DNA of 64,000 nt from Elgaria multicarinata webbii (GCF_023053635.1 NC_086175.1:126250240-126314239); one strand, 5' to 3'. Shown: positions 9,401 to 18,886, numbered from the stretch's first letter. The notes: a model not told the origin generated them from the letters alone. Numbers and translations: made by a program.

Positions 9401-12263
9401 TTCTGTTCACACAGTGGCCCACCAGTTTATTTATTTAAGGATTTTTATGCCGCCATTCAGCCAAAAAAGGCTCTCATGGCGGCTTACAAAAGTATTTCTT
9501 GACAGTCCCTGCCCACAGGCTTACAATCTAAAAGACATGACACAAAAGGAAAGGGGATTGGGAGGGAGGAGGAGGAGGAGGGAAAGGAAAGCAAATTCAG
9601 GCACTACAATCTTAGTTGGAAAGTTCAGCAGTTACAGGTGACAGCAGGAGGGAGGGGGGCTCTCAGCTGGAGCTGGACCCAGGCACGGTGGAGAGGTGCC
9701 TGGCTGCTGCTTCCTCCATCACTGGTGGCCTCTGCAGAGACAGTTGGTAGCAGGAGAGAGGGGGCTCTCAACTGGAATGTTGTCAACCAGGAATCTCCAA
9801 GCAGAAGATAAGTGCAACAGCACCCTCCCACCCATGTTCCCCAGAAACTCGTGCATACAGGATTACTGCCTCTGATACTGGAGGCAGCATTGAGGCATCA
9901 GGACTAGTAGCCATTGATAGCCTTCTCCAGGAATCTGTCTAATCCCCTTTTAAAGCCATCCGAACGATGAGTGTCATCAGATAAGCATTTTATTGCACGC
10001 TCATTACTCCCCATTTATGGATGTTTGTGGGTTCTTTTGATGATAACGCCCGCCTCCCATGTGTCTCCCACTCCTTCTTGCCTTTTTTCCCGTCACAAAA
10101 TAAACCCCTTTAAATCCGCTTTTTTAAAAAAAAAAAATGAAATGTACCGCCATTTCCTGCTGTGTGCAGGAAAAGCAACGGTAAGGAAGCACAACTTCTC
10201 TCCCGTCTGATGAGGCTCAGTGTCTTGCTATCAAATTCCATACTTTAACTCTGCGCTGTGCGAAGAAGGACTTCCACTTAACTGTCCTGAATCTCCCTCC
10301 AATCAGTTTCATGGGATGACCCCATTGGGTTCTAGTATTTATTATGAGAGGAGGAGAAACTTTACTTGTGAGTGAGGCAGCTGTTCAGACAACAGATGTG
10401 TCAGCTCCATTACTTCTAGAGTAGGGCTTTGAGGTACACCTAAAAAGGAAGATAATCCGTGGCTGCTCTGAATGTTATCACTAGCTGAAACCTTGAATGG
10501 GTGTTGGTAAGTGGCGATGTGGCTGACAACACCTCTGGAAATAATGTAGCAAGAACTGAGGTTTCAGAAAAAATACCACACTTTCCTTGTTAGGTTAAAG
10601 AAACGTGATAATGGTTGCATGCAGAAGATCACATATTCAGTCCCCCACATCTCTATTTAAAGGATGAAATAGAAGGCAATTGGTAAAGTACCATGGAAAG
10701 AGCTGCTGCCAGTCAGAGTAAGGGCTGATCTACACCAAGCAGGATATTCCACTATGGAAGCGGTATATAAAAGGCAGGAGCCACACTGCTGCTTTATAGT
10801 GGTACTGAAGTGCCCTGACAACTGTTGGGGCCCATAGACACATCTACACCAAGCAGGATATTCCACTATGAAAGTGGAATGAAAGCAGTATATGGTCTGT
10901 GTCAATGGGCCCCAACAGTTGTCAGTGCACTTCAATACCGCTATAAAGCTGTAGTGTGCCTCCTGCCTTTTATGTACCCCTTTCATAGTGGAATGTCCTG
11001 CTTGGTGTAGATGAGCCCTAAGTCACACTGGGCTAGATGGAATAATAGTCTAACTTGATTTCAGGCTATTCCAATATAGAGCTTGGATTTCGAAAGCCTT
11101 CCCTACTGAAACATCACATTGAATGTTGCAAATTACACTGTGTTACCAAGAAAGAATCTTGACCTTTTTGAAAAACATCACCTAGAGTCAAGCACTCTCC
11201 CTTTCCTTTCCTCTAGTCAATTGCAGAAGAGGTCACGGAGGAGAATCTTGCCGAAGGAAGGTTGTATCCACCTCTGAGCTCCATTCAAGACGTCTCCTTC
11301 AAAATTGCTGTTAAAGTAAGAATCAACGACTGTTTGGTTTGGGTGCGGTTATTGAAGTATGTTGAACTCCTCTTCTCAAAAACCAACTCCTGTGTCCCCT
11401 GACCTCCAAAACAATGAGGGTTACCAGGTAAACATCCCTCCCTCCAGGGCTTTATAGAATCTTCTTCCTTTTCTCCAGAAAACTAGTATGGATAGCCCTG
11501 TGGGAGCAGCAAGCTAATTGGATGAATATACATAATGGCTGAGTTTGCATGTAATGACAACCCGTGAGTTGTTAGGGCTGGATTCAAGTGAATCCTGCAT
11601 GCTCGCCGTTTCCTCTTTGCATCCACTTTCCAAAACAACCCAGGACCCATAGATTGTTGTTGGGTTAAAATTCTGGGATGTTTAACCAAGGTTCAGAAAT
11701 CAGATGCAAAATGAAAGTGGCAAGCAGGGAGGAGGCAGTGTGCTCGCTTGCTCCTGTGCTGCCCCGTGCTTCTCCCCCTTTACCCCACTTTCAAAAAGAT
11801 CAGAGATAAGCTGAAATAAAAATTAACGTAGCATATTGGCAGTGTGTAATACCAGCATAATGCTATAAAACAGACCACTAGATGGCGATGTTTCACTGAA
11901 CATATGGATTATTGCCAAGAAAAGAAGTTTTCAATCCCAAATCACATGTTCACCATCTAAAGAAGTCCTGATGCCGTATTTTTGCTTAATGTAGAGAAGT
12001 TCTCAGTGACTTTGATATCTGAGCAGGGATTCGAGCTTCTGTAATCTGAGTCCAGACCCAATGCTCTGTCCAGTACCTTTTCTTCTCTCTCTTGTTTTTA
12101 GGTCGTTGACTATGCCTACAAACACAACTTGGCCTCCTGGTACCCAGAACCAGAAAACAAAGAAGCCTTCGTTAAATCCCTCATTTACAGCCCTGACTAT
12201 GATTCCTTCATTATAGATAACTACCAGTGGCCACAGGAAGCCATGGAGACTCAAAATATTTAA
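379..12263 (+). CDS. ME3: ME3, mitochondrial NADP-dependent malic enzyme, 3' part (seven coding exons)
   Basis: The enzyme decarboxylates L-malate to pyruvate and CO2 while reducing NADP+, in the mitochondrial matrix, as a homotetramer. Coding exons are 379-476, 3185-3298, 4392-4497, 7225-7367, 7549-7722, 11217-11315 and 12102-12263, all GT-AG and in frame. The joined product is the C-terminal ~300 residues, mostly the malic enzyme NAD-binding domain. It contains the dinucleotide-fold GAGEAAMGIA, the [11 protein letters not shown] strand-loop (SK here, as in NADP-dependent ME1/ME3, rather than KY as in ME2), [12 protein letters not shown] and [11 protein letters not shown] with the substrate-binding asparagines, and the C-terminal [19 protein letters not shown]. 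Details such as [24 protein letters not shown] and PDYDSF fit ME3 better than ME1. The N-terminal half and the targeting peptide lie upstream of the window. No defect is seen. Confidence 0.96.
477..1999. other. ME3 intron, no recognised element
   Basis: Apart from short T, A and C runs (for example 840-857 and 1509-1519), nothing was recognised on either strand. Open frames here are short, lack family motifs and lie in intron sequence. Confidence 0.5.
2000..2135 (+). repeat. GC-rich GTGTAGAAAGG-ended repeat, truncated copy
   Basis: The run GGTTATCCTGGGAAAATGG through GGATCCACTGTGCATC matches 3008-3070 closely. It ends in GGTGTAGAAAGGGCC, the same end seen at about 53948-53962. Confidence 0.6.
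2640..3115 (+). repeat. GC-rich DNA-transposon-like repeat, longer copy
   Basis: This contains the same GTTATCCCGGGGAAATGGAG block as the copy at 2000-2135, plus a hairpin around CGGCTCCTTGC/GCAAGGAGCCG (2900-2935). It is related to the inverted copy at about 53487-53972. It sits just upstream of the ME3 exon at 3185. Confidence 0.55.
3185..3298 (+). CDS. ME3: ME3 exon, second half of the GAGEAA motif
   Basis: The exon is 114 bp (38 codons) with phase 0 at both ends. The acceptor is ATGTTTTCAG and the donor AAG|GTATA. It encodes [18 protein letters not shown] and [12 protein letters not shown]. The Ser-Lys pair of VDSKGL is typical of NADP-specific malic enzymes. Confidence 0.96.
3299..4391. 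other. ME3 intron, no recognised element
   Basis: The intron is AT-rich with TTTATTTATTT runs near 3730-3750 and an A run near 4030-4050, perhaps an old retroelement tail. No domain, TIR or SINE body could be assigned. Confidence 0.4.
4392..4497 (+). CDS. ME3: ME3 exon
   Basis: The acceptor is GACTCACAG and the donor ATTG|GTAAC. It encodes [20 protein letters not shown] and then [14 protein letters not shown]. The lysine of NHEKE falls where NADP-dependent malic enzymes carry their cofactor-phosphate lysine; this assignment comes from family knowledge. Confidence 0.95.
4738..5110 (+). repeat. GGGAAAGCCCC repeat family, copy 1
   Basis: Shared with 12600-13200 in the same orientation: ATGCNGGGAAAGCCCCA, TACGACGCAG-like, CCAYSGNGGCTTTCC-like, a hairpin CAGGGGTTTACCCCGACATTT, and a CACCNNCCACCAGG-like block. 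The first ~130 bp are self-complementary (GAAAGCCCCACGGTGGCTG / CAGCCACCACGGGGCTTTC), which suggests a non-autonomous DNA transposon. Confidence 0.6.
5375..5690 (+). mobile_element. TA-flanked MITE family A, inverted dimer (316 bp)
   Basis: The ends are GGATGACCATATG and ATATGGTCACCC, with TA on both sides (5373-5374 and 5691-5692). The two arms are near-perfect reverse complements through AACAGTTAAAGCTGCAGG. The middle holds a second, internal GAGTGACCAGAT end. It is one of six copies in the window. Confidence 0.85.
5693..6480. other. ME3 intron, no recognised element
   Basis: The only pattern seen is a short duplication, CCTGATATGGGAAATTTCA-like, repeated twice near 5962-6001. No gene or mobile element was recognised. 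Confidence 0.4.
6480..6599 (-). mobile_element. SINE fragment (Sauria-type body), split by the next element
   Basis: TATTTGTATCTTCTCCTTCCTGCAAGG through GAGACAGTGAT resembles the body of the tRNA-derived SINEs at 21474 and 24635 in minus orientation. The sequence resumes as AGTGACTTGC after the insertion, at 7135. Confidence 0.5.
6600..7134 (+). mobile_element. Modular palindromic DNA transposon (family C), ~535 bp
   Basis: It begins GGTTCAGACAACACGATAAC and ends with GTTGTCTGAACGCAGCC. It contains several internal palindromes built from GGTTATTT/AACCATGG-type words. Its core (GCAGCAATGGCTGATGGGAT through GGGAGTACCTCC) is shared with 39550-40050. It appears to have inserted in a SINE, with an AGTGAYT duplication. 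Confidence 0.75.
7225..7367 (+). CDS. ME3: ME3 exon with the SNPTSKAEC loop
   Basis: The acceptor is GGCCGTAG and the donor GAG|GTAAG. It encodes [17 protein letters not shown] and then [20 protein letters not shown]. The asparagine of SNPT corresponds to the malate-contacting Asn known in the family. Confidence 0.97.
7549..7722 (+). CDS. ME3: ME3 exon with the GQGNN substrate loop
   Basis: The exon is 174 bp (58 codons) in phase 0. The acceptor is TTTCAACAG. The donor GAG|GTTTGG is weak at +3 to +4, but homology fixes the end. It encodes [28 protein letters not shown] and [11 protein letters not shown]. Confidence 0.96.
7723..8444. other. ME3 intron, no recognised element
   Basis: This is moderately AT-rich sequence without coding motifs, SINE or LINE hallmarks, or clear terminal repeats. 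Confidence 0.4.
8445..8730 (+). mobile_element. CR1 LINE, 3' fragment
   Basis: GGAGAGACGTGATAGAGG through AAGGAATGACTTCTTCACAC and GATGGCCACCAATTTGGATG match the CR1 ORF2 C-terminal region seen at 15705 and 59705. It is 5'-truncated. Confidence 0.8.
8868..9228 (+). mobile_element. CTCF-motif MITE (family D), copy 1
   Basis: It shares GCTCATAATTGCTCGCTTACGG, CTCCCATGCTTTGCAAACAT-like and GGATAAAAGCC blocks with 13409-13806 and 20755-21015. A GCCACCTAGCGGT core lies at 9076-9088. Confidence 0.7.
9422..9560 (-). mobile_element. LINE or SINE 3' end inserted in CR1
   Basis: TTTATTTATTTAAGG is followed by TTTTTATGCCGCCATTC and GGCGGCTTACAA, a reversed retroelement tail. It interrupts the CR1 word CCACCAG. 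Confidence 0.55.
9966..10213. mobile_element. Short TIR element inserted in CR1
   Basis: It begins GATGAGTGTCATCAGATAAG and ends GTCTGATGAGGCTC, giving imperfect terminal inverted repeats around ATCAGA/TCTGAT. The CR1 sequence AAAGCCATCC stops before it, and the CR1 words AAATTCCATACTTTAAC follow it. Confidence 0.5.
10722..11018. mobile_element. CTACACCAAGCAGGATATT palindromic MITE (family B)
   Basis: It begins GGGCTGATCTACACCAAGCA and ends TGCTTGGTGTAGATGAGCCC, with an internal second copy of the end at 10838. It shares CCCCAACAGTTGTCAGTGCA with 21219, 22587 and 33154. It interrupts a SINE (GCCAGTCAGAGTA / CTGGGCTAGATGG). Confidence 0.8.
11217..11315 (+). CDS. ME3: ME3 penultimate coding exon
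   Basis: The exon is 99 bp in phase 0, with acceptor TTTCCTCTAG and donor AAA|GTAAG. It encodes [20 protein letters not shown] and DVSFKIAVK. Confidence 0.96.
11777..12000 (+). mobile_element. CTCF-motif MITE (family D), truncated copy 2
   Basis: AAAAAGATCAGAGATAA, a central CCACTAGATGGCG at 11875-11887, GCCAAGAARRGAAGTTTTCAA and CCATCTAAAGAAG are shared with 49085-49365. It lies just upstream of the last ME3 exon. Confidence 0.75.
12102..12263 (+). CDS. ME3: ME3 last coding exon
   Basis: The acceptor is CTTGTTTTTAG. It encodes [37 protein letters not shown] and ends MGS-free at QEAMETQNI before TAA (12261-12263). Length and ending match the normal ME3 C-terminus. Confidence 0.96.
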   Translation, partial: VVDYAYKHNLASWYPEPENKEAFVKSLIYSPDYDSFIIDNYQWPQEAMETQNI

Positions 12264-12599
12264 TGTTCTCTTTGGGGGAGGGGAGGGGGAGGGGAGGAAG
12301 AGACTCTTAAAGAGACTCTGACCCTTAAGATGCCTAGATTTCTACCACATTGGATATAAATAACGTCTTCAAGCTTGTAGAACCCTCGTCTATTAATGAA
12401 GGGACGAGCAAGCGCCCATCTTTCCTTCGTGCAGCTGCCTGTTGGTTGGTTTGTTCTTTACACATCTGAGCCGGAAATAGTGCAAAGTCAACAGGAGCTG
12501 TTTGTGGCCCCAAACCCAATGGACCGAGATGCCTAGGTGGGATCTAGGCGGTTCCATCCTACTGTCTTCCTTCTTAGTTTAAGCACTCTAGGAGGGTGT
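12264..12599 (+). other. ME3: ME3 3' untranslated region, start
   Basis: Sequence follows the TAA stop directly, with a purine-rich GGGGGAGGGGAGGGGGAGG run. No AATAAA lies in this stretch. The first one downstream is at 12707-12712, inside a repeat, so the polyadenylation site is uncertain. Confidence 0.5.
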
Positions 12600-13200
12600 C
12601 TGTATGCTGGGGAAAGCCCCAGGGTGACTCCACAGTGGCGCTGTGTTGCCTATACGACGCAGAAGCCACTGTGGAGCCATCCCAGGGCTTTCCCCCGAAG
12701 CTCTGAAATAAAAAAGTTAGGGACTTACCCCGACTTTTTTATCTGGAGCCAGGCGATGACGGTGCATCTGCCGTCAGTTGCCACGCCGGAATCACGGCGG
12801 AAGGATGGCCAGGCAGAGGGTGACCCCTGATTGGACGCCAGGGGGGAAGGGGTGGGCCAACAAGCCGAACGGGCGCTGGAACACCTCCCCGCTTCCTCCA
12901 GCACAGGGAGAGAAACGCTTGGCGGGGAAAGCCAAGATGGGGAAAAAGGTAAAAAAACAAATGGGAGGGACGTGTGGGCATGCAGCAATGCTCGTGTGGT
13001 GACACGCAGTGGCGTGGCAGTGCACAGGACGGCAGTGGCTCCTCCTGCTCTGGTGTAAGCCCTGCGCTCGCTCTTGGCATGGGTACAACATCGCAGGAGC
13101 GCAAGCACGGGGTTTGGGGGGCTCACAGCGCCAACGCGTCACCGTCAAGACAGCCCCCAAGAGAGTTTGTGGGAAGAGTCCTATGCTAGGGATACCATCC
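12600..13200 (+). repeat. GGGAAAGCCCC repeat family, copy 2 (GC-rich)
   Basis: It matches 4738-5110: ATGCTGGGGAAAGCCCCAGG, TACGACGCAGAAGCC, CCCAGGGCTTTCCCC, and then a short hairpin AAAAAGTTAGGGACTTACCCCGACTTTTT-type block. The ORFs here are GC-driven and have no family signature. Confidence 0.55.
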
Positions 13201-13408
13201 TGAAAGCTCCCTACAACATGGGCATATCCCCCACTCTGGAAATAGCACTCCAACGTCTGAAGCACTCGTAATAGAGTTTTTGTTTTTAAAGGTGTTCTTT
13301 ACACTATCCCATTAAGGGATATCCCATTTGTTCTGGATAAGAGGATAGGAAATGGATGTGGCATTTATAATAAAATATGAATTGCAGCTTCAACATGTAG
13401 CTCAGATT

Positions 13409-13806
13409 CAGGGCTTCTACACATACGGCTTTTATCCCGTGATTGAAATTGGTTACTCACAGAATTTTGCAGGACCTTTACATGACGTCGTCACCCTCCA
13501 GGGCCTCTCCCGTGCTTTGTGACCATTTCCGTAACTTTATTTGTAAAGGGGATCATGAGCTATTAAAAAGATGGCAGTTTGAATCAATTTGAATCTCGAC
13601 ATGTAATGACAGGGTTGTGCTACAACCACAGTGCCATCTAGTGGCTGTATAATGAAACCTATAGAACTTGCAGATTAATGAACTCCCGAGAGGGTGGGGG
13701 GAACAGGGGGAGTGCACTTAAAGGGTTGATCTTAATCACGCAAGGAATCCGGAAGCAGAACCTCTGGTAATATGGGATAAAAAGCCTGGTGTGGAGAAGC
13801 CCTCTG
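13409..13806 (+). mobile_element. CTCF-motif MITE (family D), fullest copy
   Basis: The ends are CAGGGCTTCTACACATACGG and CTGGTGTGGAGAAGCCCTCTG-like, with inner TTTTATCCCG/GGGATAAAAA. GCCATCTAGTGGC lies at 13633-13645. It is about 400 bp with no coding capacity, so it is non-autonomous. The CAGGG start suggests hAT, but I did not find a clean 8-bp duplication. Confidence 0.75.
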
Positions 13807-13809
13807 AGA

Positions 13810-15700
13810 AGCTATTGCTCCAGACTTCATGCTTCATTTTCCTTTCCGTGGCAGAATAGACAAAAACAGCCCACAGGGATTTGGATGTTCTAGAGAGCCA
13901 TGCACTGAAAAGCCGAAGCCTTACCAAGTTCAGAAAGTACACTTAGGGGAGGCAGTTTTGAAACAGCTGCTGTAGCTGCACCAACAAACAAATGATCAAG
14001 TTTAGCTCCATGCCGTGAAAAGTTTCGCCAGTTGATTTCACCTGATCGTTAAAGGCGTATGAACTTTTTTTATTTCTTTTTCTGACTAGTTGGTAACCCT
14101 AGATTCTAGAGGCAGTACCACTTTAGACTGGGGGGGGGGGTTGTATTTTTGAATGCCTCCTTGTACCTAGAAAAGTAGCTCATCAGGTTGAGGACTACAC
14201 TAGAACCTTTCTCCTTGATGTGTTAGCTTTCTATAGACAAGGATTTTTATTTTATTTTTAACATGGGGGAGTAAATGTCTTGGGAGATATTACCTGTTGC
14301 TTTTGCAGGTGCTCGGGTAAAGAGGGACCACCCTCTTGGCTCATACCAAGTAGAAACAACCTGCAGTCCTCTTCTATAGTAACTGCAGCTCAGGTTGGCA
14401 AATTAATTGCTGCTCTACACTAATACCCCCATTTCCTTTCAGCTCTGGCCCCACCCGCAACACACAAACATAATCTGACACCAAGGTTCTCGTCTTTGAT
14501 GAGATGCAAGGAACCTTTGAGGAGTTCTTTGCTAGACTATCACAAAGCCACTGTATATCTGCAGGATATCATCAGATGTTATCTCAGGGACTGCAATTAT
14601 TTTTTTATTTTGTTATTTATTCTACTTAACACAAAGCAACATCCAAAGTATTTCTTGAATCCAATAAGACAGAGGTGCAGAACATCCAGCTCTTGAAACA
14701 CCCAGTCTGGCCTGTGCTGCCTCTCGGGGTTACTCCGGAAGGGATTATTTAGCAGTGATACCTACTGTTAGAAAGGCAATTGGCAGAGTAAAAACAAAAG
14801 GCAAAACCGAATGAGTGTTTACCAGTCCCACATGCACACAGGCTATAAAAGGGGACCCCAGTCTTCTTCAGTGAAAGAAAAGTTTATTCACCAATATTCT
14901 TGCATAAAAATGCAGGTACAGCATAGACTGTCAAAGGAGTTTCTTCAGTCCATTTTGTGTTCCATTACACAGGCAGGAGCAAGATCAAATACATGTGCTC
15001 CCAGCAATGGTGGAGGTTGGAGGGGGGGAGGGGAAAGAAGGGGAGGAGCAAAAGGAAGAAGACACAGGAAATCAGTTTGTAGGCTATAAAGATCCCAAGG
15101 CTAGCTGTGGCCAAAATTCCCCTGAACTAACTGCAACTCTGCCCCCTTCCAGTAAGTTGCAGATGAGGTTGCAATATTCCCAACACTTCCAGCAAGTGGG
15201 ATTTTAGGCTCCAAGTCCCGTGCCCTGGAGGAACCCCTGAGGTGCATCCCCACTGCTTTCTCTGATCTAATTCCACCAGCAGTGCAGCTCCTGCTGTTAC
15301 CTCCAATTTTAGATTGGAGATAACAGCAGGGACATGATGCAACTTGGGCCTGACTCACTCATGCCAGTCTTATCGGATCCAAGCACCAGAACATTGAATA
15401 AGAGGGAATCTGTATGCAAAAGGAAAACTACATTTATATTTTCCAGGACTAAAAGCCTGATTCATGAGCCCCTGTCACATAGTGCTTAAAGCCACCAGTC
15501 ATTCATTCTAAGTTTATTCTCAGGGTTAGAAGTCATAAGATCCCAGCCGAATCAAGTCCACCTAGGCTAGCATCCTGTTTTTACCTGTGGCTACCTGGAT
15601 GTCTCCAGGAAGTTCACAAATACGGGATAAAGACAATAACACTCATACCGCTGTTGCCCCCCAACGACTGACATTCAGTGGTATACTCTCTGAAGGTCAT
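13810..15700. other. Intergenic sequence between ME3 and CCDC81
   Basis: No gene was recognised. The features seen are a G run near 14131, a purine-rich block near 15003-15070, and a small hairpin at about 15290-15335 whose arms are CTGCTGTTACCTCCAAT and its complement. Confidence 0.45.
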
Positions 15701-15704
15701 ATTA

Positions 15705-16372
15705 TGTAAAAGTGCAGAAAAGGCCAACTAAAATCCTCAAGGGATGGGAGCATCTCCCCTATGAGGGAAGGCTACAACAACTGCAGTTGTTTAGCTTGGA
15801 AAAAGGGAGGCTAAGGGGAGACATGATAGAGGTATACAAAATCATGCATGGTGTGGAGAATGTGGATAGGGAGATATTTTTCTCCCTCATAATACTAGAA
15901 GCCAAGGGGCTCACCCCATGAAGCTGATTGGTGGGAGATTCAGGACAGATAAAAGGAAAGTCTTCTTCACACAGCGCATAGTTAAACTATGGAACTCACT
16001 ACCACAAGATGTAGTGCTGGCCACCAATTTGGATGGCTTTAAAAGGTGGAGTGGATAAATTCCTGCAGGAGGAAGCTATCAATGGCTACCAGTCTAGTAT
16101 CGGAGGCAACAAGCCTATATACATCTGCTGCTGGGGATCATAGAATAGCAGAGTTGGAAGGGGCCTCTAAGGCCATCAAGTCCAACCCCCTGCTAAGTGC
16201 AGGAATCCACCTTAAAGCATACCTGACAGATGGTTGTCCAGCTGCCTCTTGACCTGTTCCTGCTTGTGGGTTCCTGGTCAACAGCTGGTTGTCCAATGTG
16301 TGGACAGAGTGCTGGACTAGATGGGCCCTTGGTCTGATCCAGCAGGGCTCTTCTTATGTTCTTAAGTAATTT
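15705..16372 (+). mobile_element. CR1 LINE 3' fragment with nested CR1
   Basis: It reads AAAAGGCCAACTAAAATCCT, GGAAGGCTACAACAACTGCA, GGGGAGACATGATAGAGG, GGATGGCTTTAAAAGG, and ends CTGATCCAGCAGGGCTCTTC-TTATGTTCTTA. A second CR1 in reverse orientation interrupts it at 16137-16253. Confidence 0.88.
16137..16253 (-). mobile_element. CR1 3' end (ATTCTATGATTC subfamily) nested in CR1
   Basis: GATCATAGAATAGCAGAGTTGG through ACAGATGGTTGTCCAGCTGCC is the reverse of the CR1 3' end also seen at 35128 and 56055. It interrupts the host CR1 between CTGCTGGG and CCTGTTCCTGCTTG. Confidence 0.85.
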
Positions 16373-16602
16373 AAGTGATTTACAGTTCCAATGCAAAATT
16401 TATCCACCAGTATCTTTATTTCTCTTGATAACAATTTGCCACAGTTCTGAGCCGAAGCAGAGAGAAAGATAGAGAGGGGGGTTCAGGCACAGGGGAAAAT
16501 TGGGGGGGCTTACTTGAACAAGCACCAGCTGCAATATTTGTCTTTCCATCCTTTTTTAAAATGTAAGTTTGTCTGAAGGCACAAGCAGCAGTGAATATAA
16601 GA

Positions 16603-16748
16603 AGATAGAAAGCCATGCTGGATCAGGTCTATTTAGTCTAGCATTTTGTTCACACAGTGGCCACATGACACAATAACCCATGGTGGGTTAAAGAAACCAC
16701 CATGGATTATTTAACCCACTGTTGTTTATCAAGTCGTCCGAACCCAGT
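16603..16748 (-). mobile_element. CR1 3' end followed by a family C palindrome
   Basis: AGCCATGCTGGATCAGGTC through CACACAGTGGCCAC is CR1 in minus orientation. From about 16664, ACACAATAACCCATGGTGGG...CCACTGTTGTTTATC forms an ~80-bp palindrome of the modular MITE family, ending CCGAACCCAG. Confidence 0.65.
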
Positions 16749-17440
16749 CTGTAGCTGCCTAAATAACAAAAGCATTTAAATTATAAAGACTCAGGTTACA
16801 AAAGAAAGAGGCCTCACTTGCCCTCAGAGGAACCTGTGACTCTTTCCTAAAGGAAACAGAAACTGTAGTCTGTTTTTAACACAATATGAAAATTAACCCA
16901 GGATGAATGATGATCACATTGTAATCAGCCCCCAACCAAATTGCACCTCACCAGACCAAACGTCAGCATTACTGAAGTGTTTAATGATCTTTTGCATTTT
17001 TAAAAACAACAACACAGTGCTTCAAACCATCAGTAATTTTCTACACATGCCGAGCTTTGAATAATCCTTTGTCAATGCCAGTTGACCTGTTCCACATAGT
17101 TTTTTGTTTCCTGTTGCACTGATGTTAATTTGAAATCACGGAGTGTCGTGCCTGAAATTAGAATGTGAATTATAAGAACAAATGCACAGCACTTATGTCA
17201 TTTCATGTGACAATGGAGAAGCTAGTTCCAGCTACAGTATGTGTGATGGCCGCTCATGACTGAGTTTGCAGCATGACTTTTCTCACTTGTGATACTCAAA
17301 ATGTGCGGTGCAAGTCACCTAAAATTACTTTGCTTCCATGAACTTTATTGTTCCCACTCGAGTTACTTAGTTAACTGTTTTTTACTTGAGGAAGACTATT
17401 TGCCAATGCCATAACAAAAAGGTCTCAACCACTGAATGAC
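16749..17440. other. Intergenic, nothing recognised
   Basis: This is AT-rich sequence without motifs, terminal repeats or coding similarity. Confidence 0.4.
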
Positions 17441-17444
17441 TCAG

Positions 17445-17790
17445 TTTACACAACACAACACAACAGCCCACTGTTTAGCCATTAGGTGTTGTGTTATGGG
17501 AGCACTTTTTGCATGGGTGCCCTTGCTTGCTGCGGATTGCTGTGCCTTGCAAACACAGCATTGTAGGTTGTTTGAGGAGGTAGATAACCCTCATATAACC
17601 TCAAAACATGCCACGGGTTATTTGAGGGTTGTCTACCCCTTCAAGCAACCCACAATGCCAGGTTTTCATGATACATTAAGCTATAAGCATGCCACCTCTT
17701 GCGTATTTAAAATGACAGTAGGCACAAGCTGCTAAGCCCCACAGGGAAATTAACCCATGGTGGCTTAGCGTTACATGCGAACAGCCCCAT
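17445..17790. mobile_element. Family C-like palindromic MITE, diverged
   Basis: It contains ACACAACACAACAGCCCACTG, a hairpin GGTAGATAACCCTCATATAAC / GGGTTATTTGAGGGTTGTCTACC-type pair at 17580-17637, and TTAACCCATGGTGGCTTAGCG near the right end. Confidence 0.5.
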
Positions 17791-18388
17791 TGAATAAGGC
17801 TGCCTTCACACATTCAGTGCAACTTTACTGTGGTTCTGTCCCACGTGGCTGTGGTGTGTGTGTGTATACATGTACATGTACCATAACCCCTCCAGAAGGG
17901 AGATCCCCAATTGGGTGGCAAAGGCCCACACAAATGACCTACCTACACGAGTGCTGTATTCTCACACACGGACAGTGCACCCACATAGCAGAGCTGGAAA
18001 AGTGGCTCCCACCCACAAAACTTTTGTGTTTTCCATCCACAATCATCTGAGTTTATTACCCTTCCAAGCTCTATCATCATTTACCTCAGTTACCCTTCAC
18101 TGGAAATGGTCATCAATAAGCCAGAACCCCTGAACTTTTGCCTCACCAAATATCGGTTAAAAAAGATTTCTTTTAACGTCTGCTCCTGCACTTTTCACTG
18201 TAGCCTGATACACAGCAATAAAGCAGTTAATACTTTCTGCAACATTTTTATTTACATGCCAAGGAAAGTTGACCTTGCTATAGAGCATCCTCCTCCAACC
18301 TGTCAATGCTGACTGGAAATAATGGGTGTTGTTGAAGTCCAGCACATGGGGGTGGGGGAGGGCACCATGTTGGTTGGTTGCTATAGAG

Positions 18389-18518
18389 CAGCCTTCCTCA
18401 ACCTGGGGCGCTCCAGATGTGTTGGACTACAACTCCCAGAATGCCCCAGCTAGCTGGCTGGGGCATTCTGGGAGATGCAGTCCAACACATCTGGAGCGCC
18501 CCAGGTTGAGGAAGGCTG
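18389..18518. mobile_element. hAT hairpin MITE (family E) with ZNF143-like motif
   Basis: It starts CAGCCTTCCTCAACCTGGGG and ends with its reverse complement. The exact 8-bp duplication CTATAGAG flanks it (18381-18388 and 18519-18526), which is diagnostic of hAT transposition. ACTACAACTCCCAGAATGC lies at 18426-18444. Confidence 0.92.
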
Positions 18519-18671
18519 CTATAGAGGCTGCAGGGCCAGTAAAAAAAAAAAAAAGTTGACACACCTAAACTATCCAAAACCCCATGAGGGAAAGTATCGA
18601 TTCCACTTTCTGGAATTGAAATGCATTTCTAAATGTCAATACAATTCAATACATCTTAAGAAAAGTATGGG

Positions 18672-18883
18672 GGCCCTTTCAGACAACACGCCAAGCCACG
18701 GTTAGGCTGCTAACTCTTTTGCAGCAAATGATTAGTGTGTTCAAACCATGGTTATGTAGCCACCATAGTTAGGGATAGTTCACATGATACGCTAAGTCGT
18801 GGTTTACAAGACACGCTAAGCCATCATGTTTAGCTCAAAATGCTTAACCACGATGGCTTAGTGTGTCATCTGAACAGGGTCAT
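18672..18883 (+). mobile_element. Family C palindromic MITE (GCTAAGCC word), plus copy
   Basis: TTTCAGACAACACGCCAAGCC through GCTTAGTGTGTCATCTGAACA. It is the reverse complement, with divergence, of 22848-23062, sharing TTTTGCAGCAAATGATTAG-like and TTTAGCTCAAAATGCTTAACC. Confidence 0.78.
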
Positions 18884-18886
18884 TAT

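Larger units (their letters stand above)
9347..10365 (-). mobile_element. CR1 LINE 3' fragment broken by two or more insertions
   Basis: On the plus strand this reads GCCCTGCTGGATCAGGCCAA through CACACAGTGGCCCACCAG. CR1 resumes near 9785 (GTCAACCAGGAATC) and continues to ATGGGATGACCCCATTGGG. A LINE or SINE tail (9422-9560) and a MITE (about 9966-10213) interrupt it. Confidence 0.75.

Noticed and set aside
12725-13265. Several overlapping open frames of 120-157 codons
   Set aside because: They lie in a GC-rich repeat (copy 2 of the GGGAAAGCCCC family), overlap in many frames and lack domains.
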